Origin: Thermoanaerobaculum sp.
GTDB lineage: Bacteria > Acidobacteriota > Thermoanaerobaculia > Multivoradales > UBA5704
Direction of reading: 5' to 3'
Length of the DNA stretch: 64,000 bases
Assembly: GCA_021154885.1 (NCBI GenBank)
Contig: JAJKHS010000082.1
Location: forward strand, 62,001 to 126,000
The position numbers were made by a program, and so were the translations under genes. The notes beneath the pieces are model-generated. The model saw only the letters and a program-made list of their open reading frames with translations. It did no database searches and was not told where the DNA came from. This document shows positions 27,566 to 38,902 of the stretch, one piece after another. The stretch's first letter is position 1. Each line of letters begins with the position of its first letter.

Positions 27566-28564
27566 ACCGTCTGAAAGGTGATCCCAGCCTGCGTTGGACA
27601 GCTCCCTCCGGGCGCCGTCGCGCACGATGAAGAGGCCGCGGCGAGTGATCGCTCCAATGCGCCGGCCGCCGAGCTCGGGCGGCGGCGCGAGCTCTGGCGG
27701 CAGGGTGAAGATCAGCACATAGTCCTCGCCGCCGGCGAGCGCCAGCTCCAAAGGATCGGCACCGAGCGCTGCGCAGAGCGTCGTGAAGCTCGCTGTGAAA
27801 GGCAGCGCTTCGGCCGCGATCTCCGCGCCCACGCCGCTTTCGTGACAGAGACGATGGAGATCGCGCGCCACCCCGTCGGATACGTCCATCGCCGCGATCG
27901 TGGCGCTGGTCGCGGGCTGCGCGCCCAGCCAGCGGCCGAGGGCGAGCTGCGGCTGTGGCCGCAGATGGCGGCGGACGGCTCGCCGCGCGGCAGCGCGCAA
28001 TGGGGAAGAAAACGCTTGGCAAAAGGCGGGAAGATCGACGCGTGAACCGGCGAGACGGGCGCCGCGCTCGATCAGCAGCCGGCCGGCGGCGGATTCGCCC
28101 ACCGTCCCACCCAACCATAAAGCGTGCCCCGGCTCGGCGCCGCGGCGTTGCAGCCAGCGGGCGTCCTCGTCTTTCGTTCCGATCAATGTCAGCGTCGCGA
28201 TGGTGCCGCCGGGGTGCCGCGCCAGATCGCCGCCAGCGAGGGTCAGGCCGTACCGCCGGCCGGCGGCGAGGAACGACAGGAAGAATTTTTTGTGATCGAA
28301 GCCCGGCGCCGCGGAGAGGGCGAGGAAGGCGTAGGCGGGGATGGCGCCCATCGCCGCGAGATCCGAAAGGTTCACCGCCAGCAGGCGGCGGGCGAGATCG
28401 GCTTCCGCAAGATCCGGCGGGAAATGAACGCCGGCGATCTGGCTGTCCACCGTCACCGCCACTGCTCCGAGGGAAGGAAGGATGGCGGCGTCGTCGCCGA
28501 TCAGCGGCGTCACGAGCCGGCCGCGCAGCCAGCGCAGGAGCCGGTCCTCGCCGTTCGCGGACAT
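27557..28564 (-). CDS. thiL: Thiamine-monophosphate kinase
   Basis: ThiL phosphorylates thiamine monophosphate to the active cofactor thiamine pyrophosphate. The 335-residue protein has GDDAAIL near the start, TVDSQIAGVHF, NLSDLAAMGAIP, GGDLARHP, MDVSDGVARDLHRLC and LAGGEDYVLIFTLP, the standard metal and nucleotide-binding sites. I use the Met at 28564; a longer frame upstream is proline-rich and runs into lon. It follows lon by 16 bases. Confidence 0.92.
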   Translation of the reverse strand: MSANGEDRLLRWLRGRLVTPLIGDDAAILPSLGAVAVTVDSQIAGVHFPPDLAEADLARRLLAVNLSDLAAMGAIPAYAFLALSAAPGFDHKKFFLSFLAAGRRYGLTLAGGDLARHPGGTIATLTLIGTKDEDARWLQRRGAEPGHALWLGGTVGESAAGRLLIERGARLAGSRVDLPAFCQAFSSPLRAAARRAVRRHLRPQPQLALGRWLGAQPATSATIAAMDVSDGVARDLHRLCHESGVGAEIAAEALPFTASFTTLCAALGADPLELALAGGEDYVLIFTLPPELAPPPELGGRRIGAITRRGLFIVRDGARRELSNAGWDHLSDGKK

Positions 28565-28580
28565 CAGCCTCGGTCGGACC

Positions 28581-30997
<2,417 letters not shown>

Positions 30998-31001
<4 letters not shown>

Positions 31002-31465
31002 TGCGGTTGCGAGCTCCCCTCGCCCTCCTCGATATGCAATACGCGAGCCTCCTGGCGCTTGTCCTCGATCTTGGGGAACTCCAGGGTGAGCAGGCCGTCG
31101 GCCAGCCGCGCCTTCCCCTGGTGGGTGTTCACCGGCGAGAACAGGTGGATCTCGCGGGAGAACCGGCCGTGACCGCGCTCGAGGCAATGGAACTTGAGCC
31201 GCCGGGCCTCCGGCAGGCTGGTGGACTTGGTGCCGGCGATCAGGATGCGCGTCGCCCGCACCTCGACCCGCAGGTCGGCGGCCTGGAAGCCGGGGACCTC
31301 GGCCAGGATGAGGACGGCGGCCGGCGTCTCCACGACGTCGATCGAGGGCTGCCACTCGCCCAGCGGCAGGTCCCCCTCGCCGAGCTGCAGGGCCTCTTGT
31401 AAGAGGCGGTCGAGCTCGGCCTGGAACCGGGAGATGAAAAACAGGGACTCGAACCTGGCCGCCAT
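30998..31465 (-). CDS. Hsp20/alpha-crystallin small heat-shock protein
   Basis: The 155-residue protein has an alpha-crystallin domain from about residue 38 to 135 (DVVETPAAVLILAEVPGF, then FSREIHLFSPVN and ADGLLTLEFPK). It should hold unfolding proteins for refolding or, here, for Lon. The start follows nrdR immediately and the stop overlaps lon by four bases. No CIRCE is visible before this operon. Confidence 0.88.
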
Positions 31466-31930
31466 CTATGTCTCCTTGCCGGGGTGCAGCAACGACTTGA
31501 CCACATCCATGAAGGCATCGATGTCCTCGAACCGGCGGTAGACCGATGCGAAGCGCACGTAGGCGACCTGGTCGAGCTCGCGCAGGCGCTCCATGACGAA
31601 GGCGCCGATCTCCTGGGTGGAGATCTCCCGGTCCTCGCGCTCATTGAGCATCGACTCGGCCTGATCGACGATCGACTCCAGCTTCTTGAGAGGGATTGGC
31701 CGCTTCTCGCACGCCTTGAGCAGCCCGCCCAGGAGCTTCTTGCGGCTGAACTCCTCGCGCGTGCCGTCGTGCTTGACGACCATGTAGGGGATGTCCTCGA
31801 TCTGCTCGTACGAGGTGAAGCGCCGGCCGCAGCTCAGGCACTCGCGCCGTCGGCGGATGGTGGCGCCGTCACGGCTCTCCCGTGAATCGACCACCCGGTC
31901 GTGGTTCTCGGAGCAGAACGGGCATTTCAT
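31466..31930 (-). CDS. nrdR: Transcriptional repressor NrdR
   Basis: The 154-residue protein has the NrdR zinc ribbon (CPFC ... CLSCGRRF at residues 3-37) and an ATP-cone domain (VVKHDGTREEFSRKKLLGGL). NrdR senses dATP/ATP and represses ribonucleotide reductase genes. No nrd gene is in the window. The gene leads the nrdR-hsp20-lon-thiL string with no spacer before hsp20. Confidence 0.95.
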   Translation of the reverse strand: MKCPFCSENHDRVVDSRESRDGATIRRRRECLSCGRRFTSYEQIEDIPYMVVKHDGTREEFSRKKLLGGLLKACEKRPIPLKKLESIVDQAESMLNEREDREISTQEIGAFVMERLRELDQVAYVRFASVYRRFEDIDAFMDVVKSLLHPGKET

Positions 31931-31939
31931 GCCGTTCCA

Positions 31940-33061
31940 TCACTCCTTGGCATGGAGCGCGATGTTGAGGCGCAGAAGGAGCTTCTCGAGGCTCGGCGCA
32001 TCCTTGATCTCCACCTGGAGGTCGCGGACGGCGTCCATCACCCGGTGCTGCTCGTCCTCCACCTGGAAGCTGACGATGAACCGGCGGGCGCGCTGGAAGT
32101 CGCTGCGCCGCAGCGTCAGCTCGACGGTGCGGGACAGCTCTCCCCGGCCATTGGTTGGAGCCGCGGCTGCGGCTGGAGACCGCGCGGGCGGCCGCGCCCC
32201 CTGGGACGCCGGCTGCTTCATCGCCTCGGTGCGCAGCTTCTCGAGCTCGGAGAGCACGTCCACTGTCCGCTTGCCGGCCGGCTTGGGCTGCGGGGCCGGA
32301 ACCGCCGCCGGGGGCGCCATGTGGGATTGTGCGCCCGACTGCGGCAAGGGCGCTGCCGGCCGCGGCGGCAGCGGGGGTGGCGTCGGGGGAGGAGCCGAGG
32401 CCGCCGGCCGGGGGGTGGCTGCGGGCGCGGGGGCGGGGCGCGCCGCCGCAGACACCGCGGCCGGCTCGCTGCGGCCGAGGCGCTTCTTGAGTGCCATCAG
32501 GGTCTGCCGGGAAATCCCCTTGAGGGTCTCGAACACCCCTACGCCGGTCACCGCCGAGGCCTCGAACCAGGGCCAGTCGTTGCGGTTGAGGGCGGCGTTC
32601 ATTTCGTCGAGGGTGCAGATGTCGGCGAGGTCGCGCTTGTTGTACTGGAGGACCAGGGGCAGGGTGTCCGACGACAGCCCCATCTCCATCAGGTTCTCCT
32701 CCAGGTTGCGGAACGACTCCACGTTGGCCTGCACCATCGCCCGCTGCGAATCGGCCACGAAGACCACCCCGTCCACCCCCTTGAGCACCAGCTTGCGGGT
32801 CGTGTTGTAGAACACCTGTCCGGGGACGGTGTAGAGCTGGATGCGGGTGTTGAAGCCGGCGATGGAGCCGACGTCGATGGGCAGCAGGTCGAAGAACAGG
32901 GTGCGGTCCGTCTCGGTCTCCAGCGACACCATCTCGCCCCGCGATTCCTGCGCCGTGTGCTGATAGATGAAGTGGAGGTTGGTCGTCTTCCCGCACAGGC
33001 CCGGCCCGTAGTAGACGACCTTGGCCGCCATCTGCATCGTGCTGTAATTGAAGAACACCAT
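31940..33061 (-). CDS. MglA-type small GTPase with a disordered linker and extra C-terminal domain
   Basis: Residues 1-195 are a prokaryotic Ras-like GTPase of the MglA type: YYGPGLCGKTTNLHFIY (P-loop), ETETDRTLFFDLLP, LYTVPGQVFYNTTRKLVL and QYNKRDL. MglA sets cell polarity for gliding and type IV pili motility. A Pro/Ala-rich segment of about 100 residues follows, then a charged domain of about 80 residues (TVELTLRRSDFQRARRFIV...) that I do not recognise. Canonical MglA has no such tail. The ATG at 33061 is used because homology begins there. pilT is encoded 9 kb away. No MglB or roadblock gene is adjacent. Confidence 0.85.
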   Translation of the reverse strand: MVFFNYSTMQMAAKVVYYGPGLCGKTTNLHFIYQHTAQESRGEMVSLETETDRTLFFDLLPIDVGSIAGFNTRIQLYTVPGQVFYNTTRKLVLKGVDGVVFVADSQRAMVQANVESFRNLEENLMEMGLSSDTLPLVLQYNKRDLADICTLDEMNAALNRNDWPWFEASAVTGVGVFETLKGISRQTLMALKKRLGRSEPAAVSAAARPAPAPAATPRPAASAPPPTPPPLPPRPAAPLPQSGAQSHMAPPAAVPAPQPKPAGKRTVDVLSELEKLRTEAMKQPASQGARPPARSPAAAAAPTNGRGELSRTVELTLRRSDFQRARRFIVSFQVEDEQHRVMDAVRDLQVEIKDAPSLEKLLLRLNIALHAKE

Positions 33062-33087
33062 AGGCTTGGGCGCGGGCTGAAATGGGA

Positions 33088-33114
33088 CCCCGGAGCATAA
33101 CACCTGTTCCGGGG
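33088..33114 (-). promoter_or_regulatory. Hairpin and possible -10 before the MglA-type gene
   Basis: CCCCGGA (33088-33094) and TCCGGGG (33108-33114) form an inverted repeat between the DUF2520 gene and the GTPase gene. On the minus strand the loop contains TATGCT, a possible -10 box. It may be a weak terminator/promoter junction. Confidence 0.35.
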
Positions 33115-33135
33115 TGCGCGTCAATTCCGGCCGCG

Positions 33136-33972
33136 TTACGGTTCGATCCCGCCCAGCTCCTCCCGGACGGCCGCGAGGTCTTCGCCCAGCTCCTCCCTCT
33201 GGTGCGCGGTCTCCCGGGCCAGGGCGCGGGCCAGGGGAAGCTTGTCCGGAGCGCTCGCCTGGAGGGCCGCGATCTGGCGGCGCAGGGTCGCGGCGTCCCC
33301 TCGCGCCACCGGTCCGGTGATGGCCGTCGCCAAAGGCCGGCCGGCGTCCAGGGCGCGGGTGGCGGCCGCCATGGCGCCGCGGGCGAGCTCCAGGTAGCCG
33401 CGGGCCACCGCCTCCGGCAGCCCGAGCCGGCGCCCCATCTCCCCGGCCGCCGCCAGCAGGGTCACCACCCCGCCGGCCGCCAGGGTGGCCGCGAAGTGGT
33501 AGAGGGGGCGCGCCGCGGGCGGCACCTCGCCGGGGACACCCCCCCAGGCCACGGCCAGCCGCGCCGCCAGCTCCCGCGCCGCCGGGTCGCCGTCCACGGC
33601 GAAGAACACCCCATGCGCCTCCGCCGCCTCGGGGAGCGGCTCGGGGAAGGCCTTCAGGGGGTGGAGCGACCCCACGGCCGAGCCCGCCTGCCGCAGCGCC
33701 TCGATCGCGGAGGCATCCAGGCTGCCCGAGGTGTGGAGCGCGACGGCCGCCTGGGGCCGGCGGGCCAGCGCGGCCGCCGCGGCCGGCAGGGCGGCGTCGG
33801 GGAGGGCCAGCAGGAGGAGGTCCTGGCCTCCCGTGTCCAGGTTTTCCAGGGCGCCGCGCCCCGCCACCGCCACCAGCTCGGCGCCGGCCGCCGTGGCCCA
33901 GCGCGCCAGGCTCGATCCGACCTTGCCCGGACCGGCCAGGGAGAAGCGGAGACCCGCCAGGGGAGCGCTCAT
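33136..33972 (-). CDS. Rossmann-fold/DUF2520 protein
   Basis: The 278-residue protein starts with a nucleotide-binding GPGKVGSSLARWA and has the block ALHTSGSLDASAIEALRQAG followed by VGSLHPLKAFP, typical of the Rossmann-like plus DUF2520 family (ProC/prephenate-dehydrogenase-like fold). The C-terminal half is helical with PLYHFAATLAAGGVVTLL. Family members are often near pantothenate genes; none is here. The reaction is unknown. The start lies about 160 bases from hrcA, divergently. Confidence 0.8.
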   Translation of the reverse strand: MSAPLAGLRFSLAGPGKVGSSLARWATAAGAELVAVAGRGALENLDTGGQDLLLLALPDAALPAAAAALARRPQAAVALHTSGSLDASAIEALRQAGSAVGSLHPLKAFPEPLPEAAEAHGVFFAVDGDPAARELAARLAVAWGGVPGEVPPAARPLYHFAATLAAGGVVTLLAAAGEMGRRLGLPEAVARGYLELARGAMAAATRALDAGRPLATAITGPVARGDAATLRRQIAALQASAPDKLPLARALARETAHQREELGEDLAAVREELGGIEP

Positions 33973-34054
33973 GCCGCAACGATAGCTCCCCGCGCCCGAC
34001 CTGGCAAGGCATTGAAAAATCCCCTGAAATCAGTAGTTTGGACTTGATCGAGAC

Positions 34055-34083
34055 TTGACACGGAGGAGCCGGGAGACTACCAT
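34055..34083 (+). promoter_or_regulatory. Promoter of the hrcA heat-shock operon
   Basis: TTGACA (34055-34060), a 17-base spacer and TACCAT (34078-34083) lie just ahead of CIRCE, so transcription would begin within the operator. This is the usual arrangement for HrcA repression. Confidence 0.65.
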
Positions 34084-34086
34084 GCG

Positions 34087-34113
34087 TTAGCACTCTCATG
34101 GTGAGAGTGCCAG
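34087..34113 (+). promoter_or_regulatory. CIRCE operator (HrcA binding site)
   Basis: TTAGCACTC, nine bases, GAGTGCCAG matches the CIRCE inverted repeat TTAGCACTC-N9-GAGTGCTAA with two mismatches at the right end. It overlaps the expected transcription start of the hrcA operon, giving autoregulation by HrcA. Confidence 0.9.
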
Positions 34114-34133
34114 ATTCTGGAAAATCAAACGCG

Positions 34134-35204
34134 ATGACAGACCTCAGGGATCACGGCAAGCTCAGCGCCCGGGACCGGGAGATCCTGAAGGACGTCATCC
34201 TGACCTATATCCTGAGCGCCGAGCCGGTGAGCTCGCGCTCGGTGTCGAAGCACGGCAAGCTGGGCCTTTCGGCGGCCAGCATCCGCAACGTCATGGCCGA
34301 CCTCGAAGAGTGGGGCTATTTGATGCAGCCCCATACCTCGGCGGGGCGGGTGCCCACGGCCGTGGCCTACCATCTGTTCATCGGCTCGATGATGGAGGCG
34401 CGGGCGGTGCCGGCGAAGGAGCGCCGCTACATCCAGGAGAACCTGAAGGTCGGCGGGGCGGACGAGCTGATGGGCACCGCCTCCCACCTGCTGTCGGAGC
34501 TGTCGAGCCAGATGGGTATCGTGGTCACCCCGGCCATGGGGGAGACGGTGCTCAAGGCGGTGGACTTCATCCCCGTCTCCGGCCGCAAGGTGCTGTGCAT
34601 CGTGGTCTCCTCCACCGGCTTCATCGACAACAAGGTGATCGAGACCGAGGAGGAGATCCCCAGGGAGGAGCTGGTGCGAATCTCCAACTACCTCACCGAG
34701 AGCTTCGGCGGCCACACCCTGCGGGAGATCCGCGAGCGGCTGCTGCGGTTGATGGGCGAGGAGCGGGCGCAGATGGACCGGGTGCTCGCCCGCACCATCG
34801 AGCTGGCGCGCACCGGTTTCTCGGTCGGGGAAGTCCCGGGCGTCGTGGTGGACGGCACCTCCATGTTGCTGTCCAAGCCCGAGCTGTCCGACGTGCAGCG
34901 GGTACGGCGGATGTTCGAGGCCTTCGCCGACAAGGCGCGGCTGGTGAAGATCCTCAACCAGTGCATCCAGGGCGGCGGCGTGCGGGTGCTCATCGGCGAG
35001 GACAGCGAGCTGACCTCGGAGCTGGACTTCAGCGTCGTGGCCACCGCCTATGCCGTGGGCGACCGGCCGCTCGGCACCCTCGGCATCCTGGGCCCCTCCC
35101 GGATGGAATACGAGAAGGTCATCCCACTGGTGACCTTCCTGGGGGAGACCCTGAGCCAGGCCCTGGCCGAGACTTTCTCCGGCGAGCCGCCCGAGCGCAG
35201 GTAG
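34134..35204 (+). CDS. hrcA: Heat-inducible transcription repressor HrcA
   Basis: HrcA binds CIRCE and keeps the heat-shock operon off until chaperones are titrated. The 356-residue product has an N-terminal winged helix (LGLSAASIRNVMADLEEWGYL, HTSAGRVPT) and a GAF-like dimer/inducer region ending IGEDSELTSELDFSVVATAY. I use the ATG at 34134; an in-frame ATG at 34098 lies inside the CIRCE operator and would place the leader upstream of transcription start. It is the first gene of hrcA-grpE-dnaK-dnaJ. Confidence 0.95.
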   Translation: MTDLRDHGKLSARDREILKDVILTYILSAEPVSSRSVSKHGKLGLSAASIRNVMADLEEWGYLMQPHTSAGRVPTAVAYHLFIGSMMEARAVPAKERRYIQENLKVGGADELMGTASHLLSELSSQMGIVVTPAMGETVLKAVDFIPVSGRKVLCIVVSSTGFIDNKVIETEEEIPREELVRISNYLTESFGGHTLREIRERLLRLMGEERAQMDRVLARTIELARTGFSVGEVPGVVVDGTSMLLSKPELSDVQRVRRMFEAFADKARLVKILNQCIQGGGVRVLIGEDSELTSELDFSVVATAYAVGDRPLGTLGILGPSRMEYEKVIPLVTFLGETLSQALAETFSGEPPERR

Positions 35205-35248
35205 AATCCGATTTAAGATTGAACGAGACCGAGGATAGCGAGGTTGCG

Positions 35249-35911
35249 ATGGCAGACGACGTGAGGAAGGGCGAAAGCCCCGAGGTGGCCCTCGACCTGG
35301 ACGAGCAGAACACGGACCTGGAGACCGCCATGCGCGAGGCCATGGCGGCGGTGGAGGGGGTCGAGACCGGCTCCCGGCCGGCGGCGCCCGCGGGGGCCGG
35401 CGCCGCACCCTCTCCCGGTGAGGAGGTGGAGCGGCTGCGGCGGGAGGTCGCCGACCTGCGCGACCGCTCGGTGCGCACCCTGGCCGACTTCGACAACTTC
35501 CGCAAGCGCAGCCAGCGCGAGAGCCAGGAGCACAGGAAGTACGCCCTGCTGGAGCCCATGCGGGACTTCCTGACGGTGATCGACAACCTCGACCTGGCGC
35601 TGTCGGCACACGGCTCGGCCGAGGACCTGAAACGGGGGGTGGAGATGATCCACCGCCAGATGCAGGAGCTGCTGCGCCGCTTCGGCGTCACCGAGGTGCC
35701 GGCCGTGGGCCAGCCCTTCGACCCCACCCAGCACGAGGCCGTGGCGCGGGAGGAGAGCCGGGAGGTGACGGCGCCGACGGTGACGGCGGAGCTGCGCCGC
35801 GGCTACCGGATGCACGACCGCCTGCTGCGTCCGGCCATGGTCAAGGTCGCGGTGCCGGTCGAGGGGGCGCCGGGCCCGGGAGGGAGCGGCGAGGAAGGTC
35901 CCGCCCTCTAG
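35249..35911 (+). CDS. grpE: Nucleotide exchange factor GrpE
   Basis: The 220-residue protein has an acidic, Ala/Gly-rich N-terminus, a long coiled coil (EEVERLRREVADLRDRSVRT) and the GrpE core LADFDNFRKRSQRE, IDNLDLAL, GVEMIHRQM and the FDPTQHEAV beta-domain. It releases ADP from DnaK. I use the ATG at 35249, 44 bases after hrcA; dnaK follows after three bases. Confidence 0.95.
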   Translation: MADDVRKGESPEVALDLDEQNTDLETAMREAMAAVEGVETGSRPAAPAGAGAAPSPGEEVERLRREVADLRDRSVRTLADFDNFRKRSQRESQEHRKYALLEPMRDFLTVIDNLDLALSAHGSAEDLKRGVEMIHRQMQELLRRFGVTEVPAVGQPFDPTQHEAVAREESREVTAPTVTAELRRGYRMHDRLLRPAMVKVAVPVEGAPGPGGSGEEGPAL

Positions 35912-35914
35912 GCG

Positions 35915-37744
35915 ATGAGCAAGATCCTCGGCATCGACCTCGGCACGACGAACAGTTGCGCGGCCATCGTGGAGGCCACAGTGCCCGTGGTCTTGCCCAA
36001 CCGCGAGGGGAGCCGCACCACCGCTTCCATCGTCGCCTTCTCCGAGGAGGGGGACCGCCTGGTCGGGCAGATCGCCAAGCGCCAGGCCATCACCAATCCG
36101 CAGAACACGGTCTTTGCCGTCAAGCGGCTGATCGGCCGCAAGTATCGCGACGCCCAGGTGGAGCGGGCGCGCCAGGTCCTCCCCTACACCCTGGTGGAGG
36201 CGATCAACGGCGACGTCAAGATCGAGATCCGCGACCGGCAGTACAGCCCGGAGGAGATCTCGGCCCTGATCCTGCGTGAGATCAAGGAGTTCGTCGAGGA
36301 GGGGCTGCAGGAGGAGGTGCGGGAGGCGGTGATCACCGTCCCCGCCTACTTCAACGACTCCCAGCGCCAGGCCACCAAGGACGCCGGCAAGATCGCCGGC
36401 CTGGACGTCGTCCGCATCTTGAACGAGCCCACCGCCGCGGCCCTGGCCTACGGCCTCGACCGCCAGGAGGGGACCAACACCATCGCCGTCTACGACCTGG
36501 GCGGCGGCACCTTCGACATCTCGGTCCTCCAGCTCTCGCAGGGGATCTTCGAGGTGCGCTCCACGGCCGGCGACACCTACCTGGGGGGCGAGGACTTCGA
36601 CCAGCGGATCATGGACTGGCTGATCGAGGACTTCGAGCGCGAGACCGGCATCGACCTCAAAGAGGACCGCATGGCCCTCCAGCGCCTCAAGGAGGCGGCG
36701 GAGCGGGCCAAGTGCGAGCTCTCCTCGCACGAGGAGACGGCGATCAACCTGCCGTTCATCTCCGCCGACCGCTCGGGGCCGCGCCACCTCGCCCGCACCC
36801 TCGGCCGCCGGCAGTTCGAGGACCTGGTGCGCGACCTGGTGGAGCGCACCGAGGGGCCCTGCCGCGACGCCCTGCAGCAGGCGGGGCTGCGCGCCGACCA
36901 GATCGATGAGGTGCTGCTGGTGGGCGGTCAGACCCGCACCCCCATGGTGGCCCAGGCCGTGGAGCGGATCTTCGACCGCAAGCCCAACCGCGAGATCAAC
37001 CCCGACGAGGTGGTGGCCATGGGCGCCGCCATCCAGGGCGGCATCCTGAGGGGAGACATCAAGGACCTGGTGCTGCTCGACGTCACACCGCTGTCGCTGG
37101 GGGTGGAGACGCAGGGCGGGCTCTTCACCCGCCTGATCGATCGCAACTCGACGATCCCCACCAAGAACACCCAGATCTTCACCACCGTGGTGGACAACCA
37201 GAGCACGGTGGCGGTCAACGTCCTCCAGGGGGAGCGCCAGATCGCCGCCGAGAACAAATCGCTGGGCCGCTTCGAGCTGGTGGGGATCCCGCAGGCGCCG
37301 CGCGGCGTGCCGCAGATCGAGGTGACCTTCGCCATCGACTCCAACGGCATCGTCAACGTCGCGGCCCGTGACATGGCGACGAACCTCTCCCAGAGCATCC
37401 AGATCAACCCGGCGGGCGGGCTCTCCGAGTCGGAGGTCCAGCGCCTGGTGGCCGAGGCGGACCGCAACTCCCAGGCCGACATCGAGCGGCGCGAGATCCG
37501 CCAGCTCAAGAACCGGCTCGAGGGACTCATCTACAGCAACGAGCGCGTCTTCGGTCAGTTCCGCGACATGCTCCAGGAGGCCGACGTCAAGCGCATCCAT
37601 GAGGCGCTGCTCCAGTCCCGCATGGCGATCAACCTCGAGAAGCGGGCTGAGCTGGAGGCCGCGATCTACGATTTGAACGCCGTCTCCCGTACGCTCTCCG
37701 ACGTCATGCTCACGCGGGCGAGCGGCTCCGGCGCGAAAGGTTAG
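35915..37744 (+). CDS. dnaK: Molecular chaperone DnaK (Hsp70)
   Basis: The 609-residue protein has the Hsp70 ATPase signatures IDLGTTNSCAAI, DLGGGTFDISVL and VLLVGGQTRTPMV, and a substrate-binding domain with LDVTPLSLGVET. The helical lid is about 100 residues and ends in SGSGAKG. It is somewhat shorter than the roughly 640 residues of E. coli DnaK and lacks a terminal EEV-type motif. It works with the grpE and dnaJ products encoded on either side, three and twelve bases away. Confidence 0.96.
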   Translation: MSKILGIDLGTTNSCAAIVEATVPVVLPNREGSRTTASIVAFSEEGDRLVGQIAKRQAITNPQNTVFAVKRLIGRKYRDAQVERARQVLPYTLVEAINGDVKIEIRDRQYSPEEISALILREIKEFVEEGLQEEVREAVITVPAYFNDSQRQATKDAGKIAGLDVVRILNEPTAAALAYGLDRQEGTNTIAVYDLGGGTFDISVLQLSQGIFEVRSTAGDTYLGGEDFDQRIMDWLIEDFERETGIDLKEDRMALQRLKEAAERAKCELSSHEETAINLPFISADRSGPRHLARTLGRRQFEDLVRDLVERTEGPCRDALQQAGLRADQIDEVLLVGGQTRTPMVAQAVERIFDRKPNREINPDEVVAMGAAIQGGILRGDIKDLVLLDVTPLSLGVETQGGLFTRLIDRNSTIPTKNTQIFTTVVDNQSTVAVNVLQGERQIAAENKSLGRFELVGIPQAPRGVPQIEVTFAIDSNGIVNVAARDMATNLSQSIQINPAGGLSESEVQRLVAEADRNSQADIERREIRQLKNRLEGLIYSNERVFGQFRDMLQEADVKRIHEALLQSRMAINLEKRAELEAAIYDLNAVSRTLSDVMLTRASGSGAKG

Positions 37745-37756
37745 GAAGAAGAAAGC

Positions 37757-38866
37757 ATGGCCAAGCGCGATTACTACGAGATCCTGGCGGTCGCCAAGAC
37801 CGCCAGCCAGCAGGAGATCAAGTCGGCGTACCGCAAGATCGCGGTGCGCGACCATCCGGACAAGAACCCCGGCGACAAGCTGGCCGAGGAGCGCTTCAAG
37901 GAGGCCGCGGAGGCCTACGCCGTGCTCTCCGACTCGGAGAAACGGGGGCGCTACGACCGCTTCGGCCACCAGGGGGTCGCCGGCGCCGGGGCCGGCGGGT
38001 TCGACCCGACCATCTTCGCCGACTTCTCGGACATCCTGGGCGACATCTTCGGTTTCGGTGGCGGCCGGCGAGGGGGCGGCGCGGGGATGACCCGCGGCGC
38101 CGATTTGCGCTACGACCTCACCCTCACCTTCGAGGAGGCGGCCTTCGGCACCGAGACCGTGCTGCGCATCCCGCGCCTGGAGACCTGCCCCAAGTGCAGC
38201 GGCTCCGGCAGCGCCGACGGCGCACCCCCGGCCGTCTGCAACGCCTGCGGCGGCCGCGGCCAGGTGCGCTTCACTCAAGGGTTCTTCACCGTCGCCCGCA
38301 CCTGCCCGCAGTGCCAGGGGGAGGGGCGGGTGATCTCCGACCCCTGCTCCGAGTGCCGGGGGGAGGGCCGGGTGGAGAAGGAGCGCTCGATCTCGGTCAA
38401 GATCCCCGGCGGCGTGGACACCGGCGCCCGCCTCCGCCTCTCCGGCGAGGGCGAGCACGGCCGGCGCGGCGGTCCGCCGGGCGACCTCTACGTGGTCCTC
38501 CAGGTCCGCGCGCACAAGCACTTCCGCCGCGACGGCTCGACGGTGCTGTCGCGCCTCCCCATCAGCTACGTCCAGGCGGTGCTGGGGACGACCGTCGAGG
38601 TCGAGACGCTGCACGGCCAGACGCCGCTCGACATCCCGGCGGGAACAGCCCACGGCCGCGACTTCCGTCTCCGTGGCCAGGGCATCGACCGCCTCGACGG
38701 CAGCGGCCGGGGCGACCACGTGGTGACCGTCGAGGTCGCCGTCCCCCACCCGCGCGACCTCAACCCCGAGGAGGTCCAGATCCTCCGCCGCCTGGCCGAG
38801 ATCGGCGGCCACCCGGTGAAGGAGGATAAGGGTGTCATTGAACGAGTGAAGAACTTCTTTGGATGA
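37757..38866 (+). CDS. dnaJ: Co-chaperone DnaJ
   Basis: The 369-residue type I J-protein has the J domain with the HPD motif (VRDHPDKNPG), a Gly/Phe-rich linker (residues about 72-110), four zinc-finger motifs (CPKCSGSG, CNACGGRG, CPQCQGEG, CSECRGEG) and C-terminal substrate domains. It stimulates DnaK ATPase and delivers clients. A ribosome-binding GAAGAAAG precedes the ATG. It ends the heat-shock operon, just before a hairpin terminator. Confidence 0.95.
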   Translation: MAKRDYYEILAVAKTASQQEIKSAYRKIAVRDHPDKNPGDKLAEERFKEAAEAYAVLSDSEKRGRYDRFGHQGVAGAGAGGFDPTIFADFSDILGDIFGFGGGRRGGGAGMTRGADLRYDLTLTFEEAAFGTETVLRIPRLETCPKCSGSGSADGAPPAVCNACGGRGQVRFTQGFFTVARTCPQCQGEGRVISDPCSECRGEGRVEKERSISVKIPGGVDTGARLRLSGEGEHGRRGGPPGDLYVVLQVRAHKHFRRDGSTVLSRLPISYVQAVLGTTVEVETLHGQTPLDIPAGTAHGRDFRLRGQGIDRLDGSGRGDHVVTVEVAVPHPRDLNPEEVQILRRLAEIGGHPVKEDKGVIERVKNFFG

Positions 38867-38871
38867 TGTGA

Positions 38872-38895
38872 GGGGACAGCCTATTAGCTGCCCCC
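38872..38895 (+). terminator. Hairpin at the end of the heat-shock operon
   Basis: GGGGACAGC, loop CTATTA, GCTGCCCC forms a stem with one bulged base six bases after the dnaJ stop. The T-tract is weak, so termination strength is uncertain; it also ends the convergent small gene. Confidence 0.55.
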
Positions 38896-38902
38896 TGTGT
38901 AA

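Noticed and set aside
34098-34133. Upstream ATG for hrcA
   Set aside because: It lies within the CIRCE operator, where transcription should start, and the extra residues are not HrcA-like. The ATG at 34134 is preferred.
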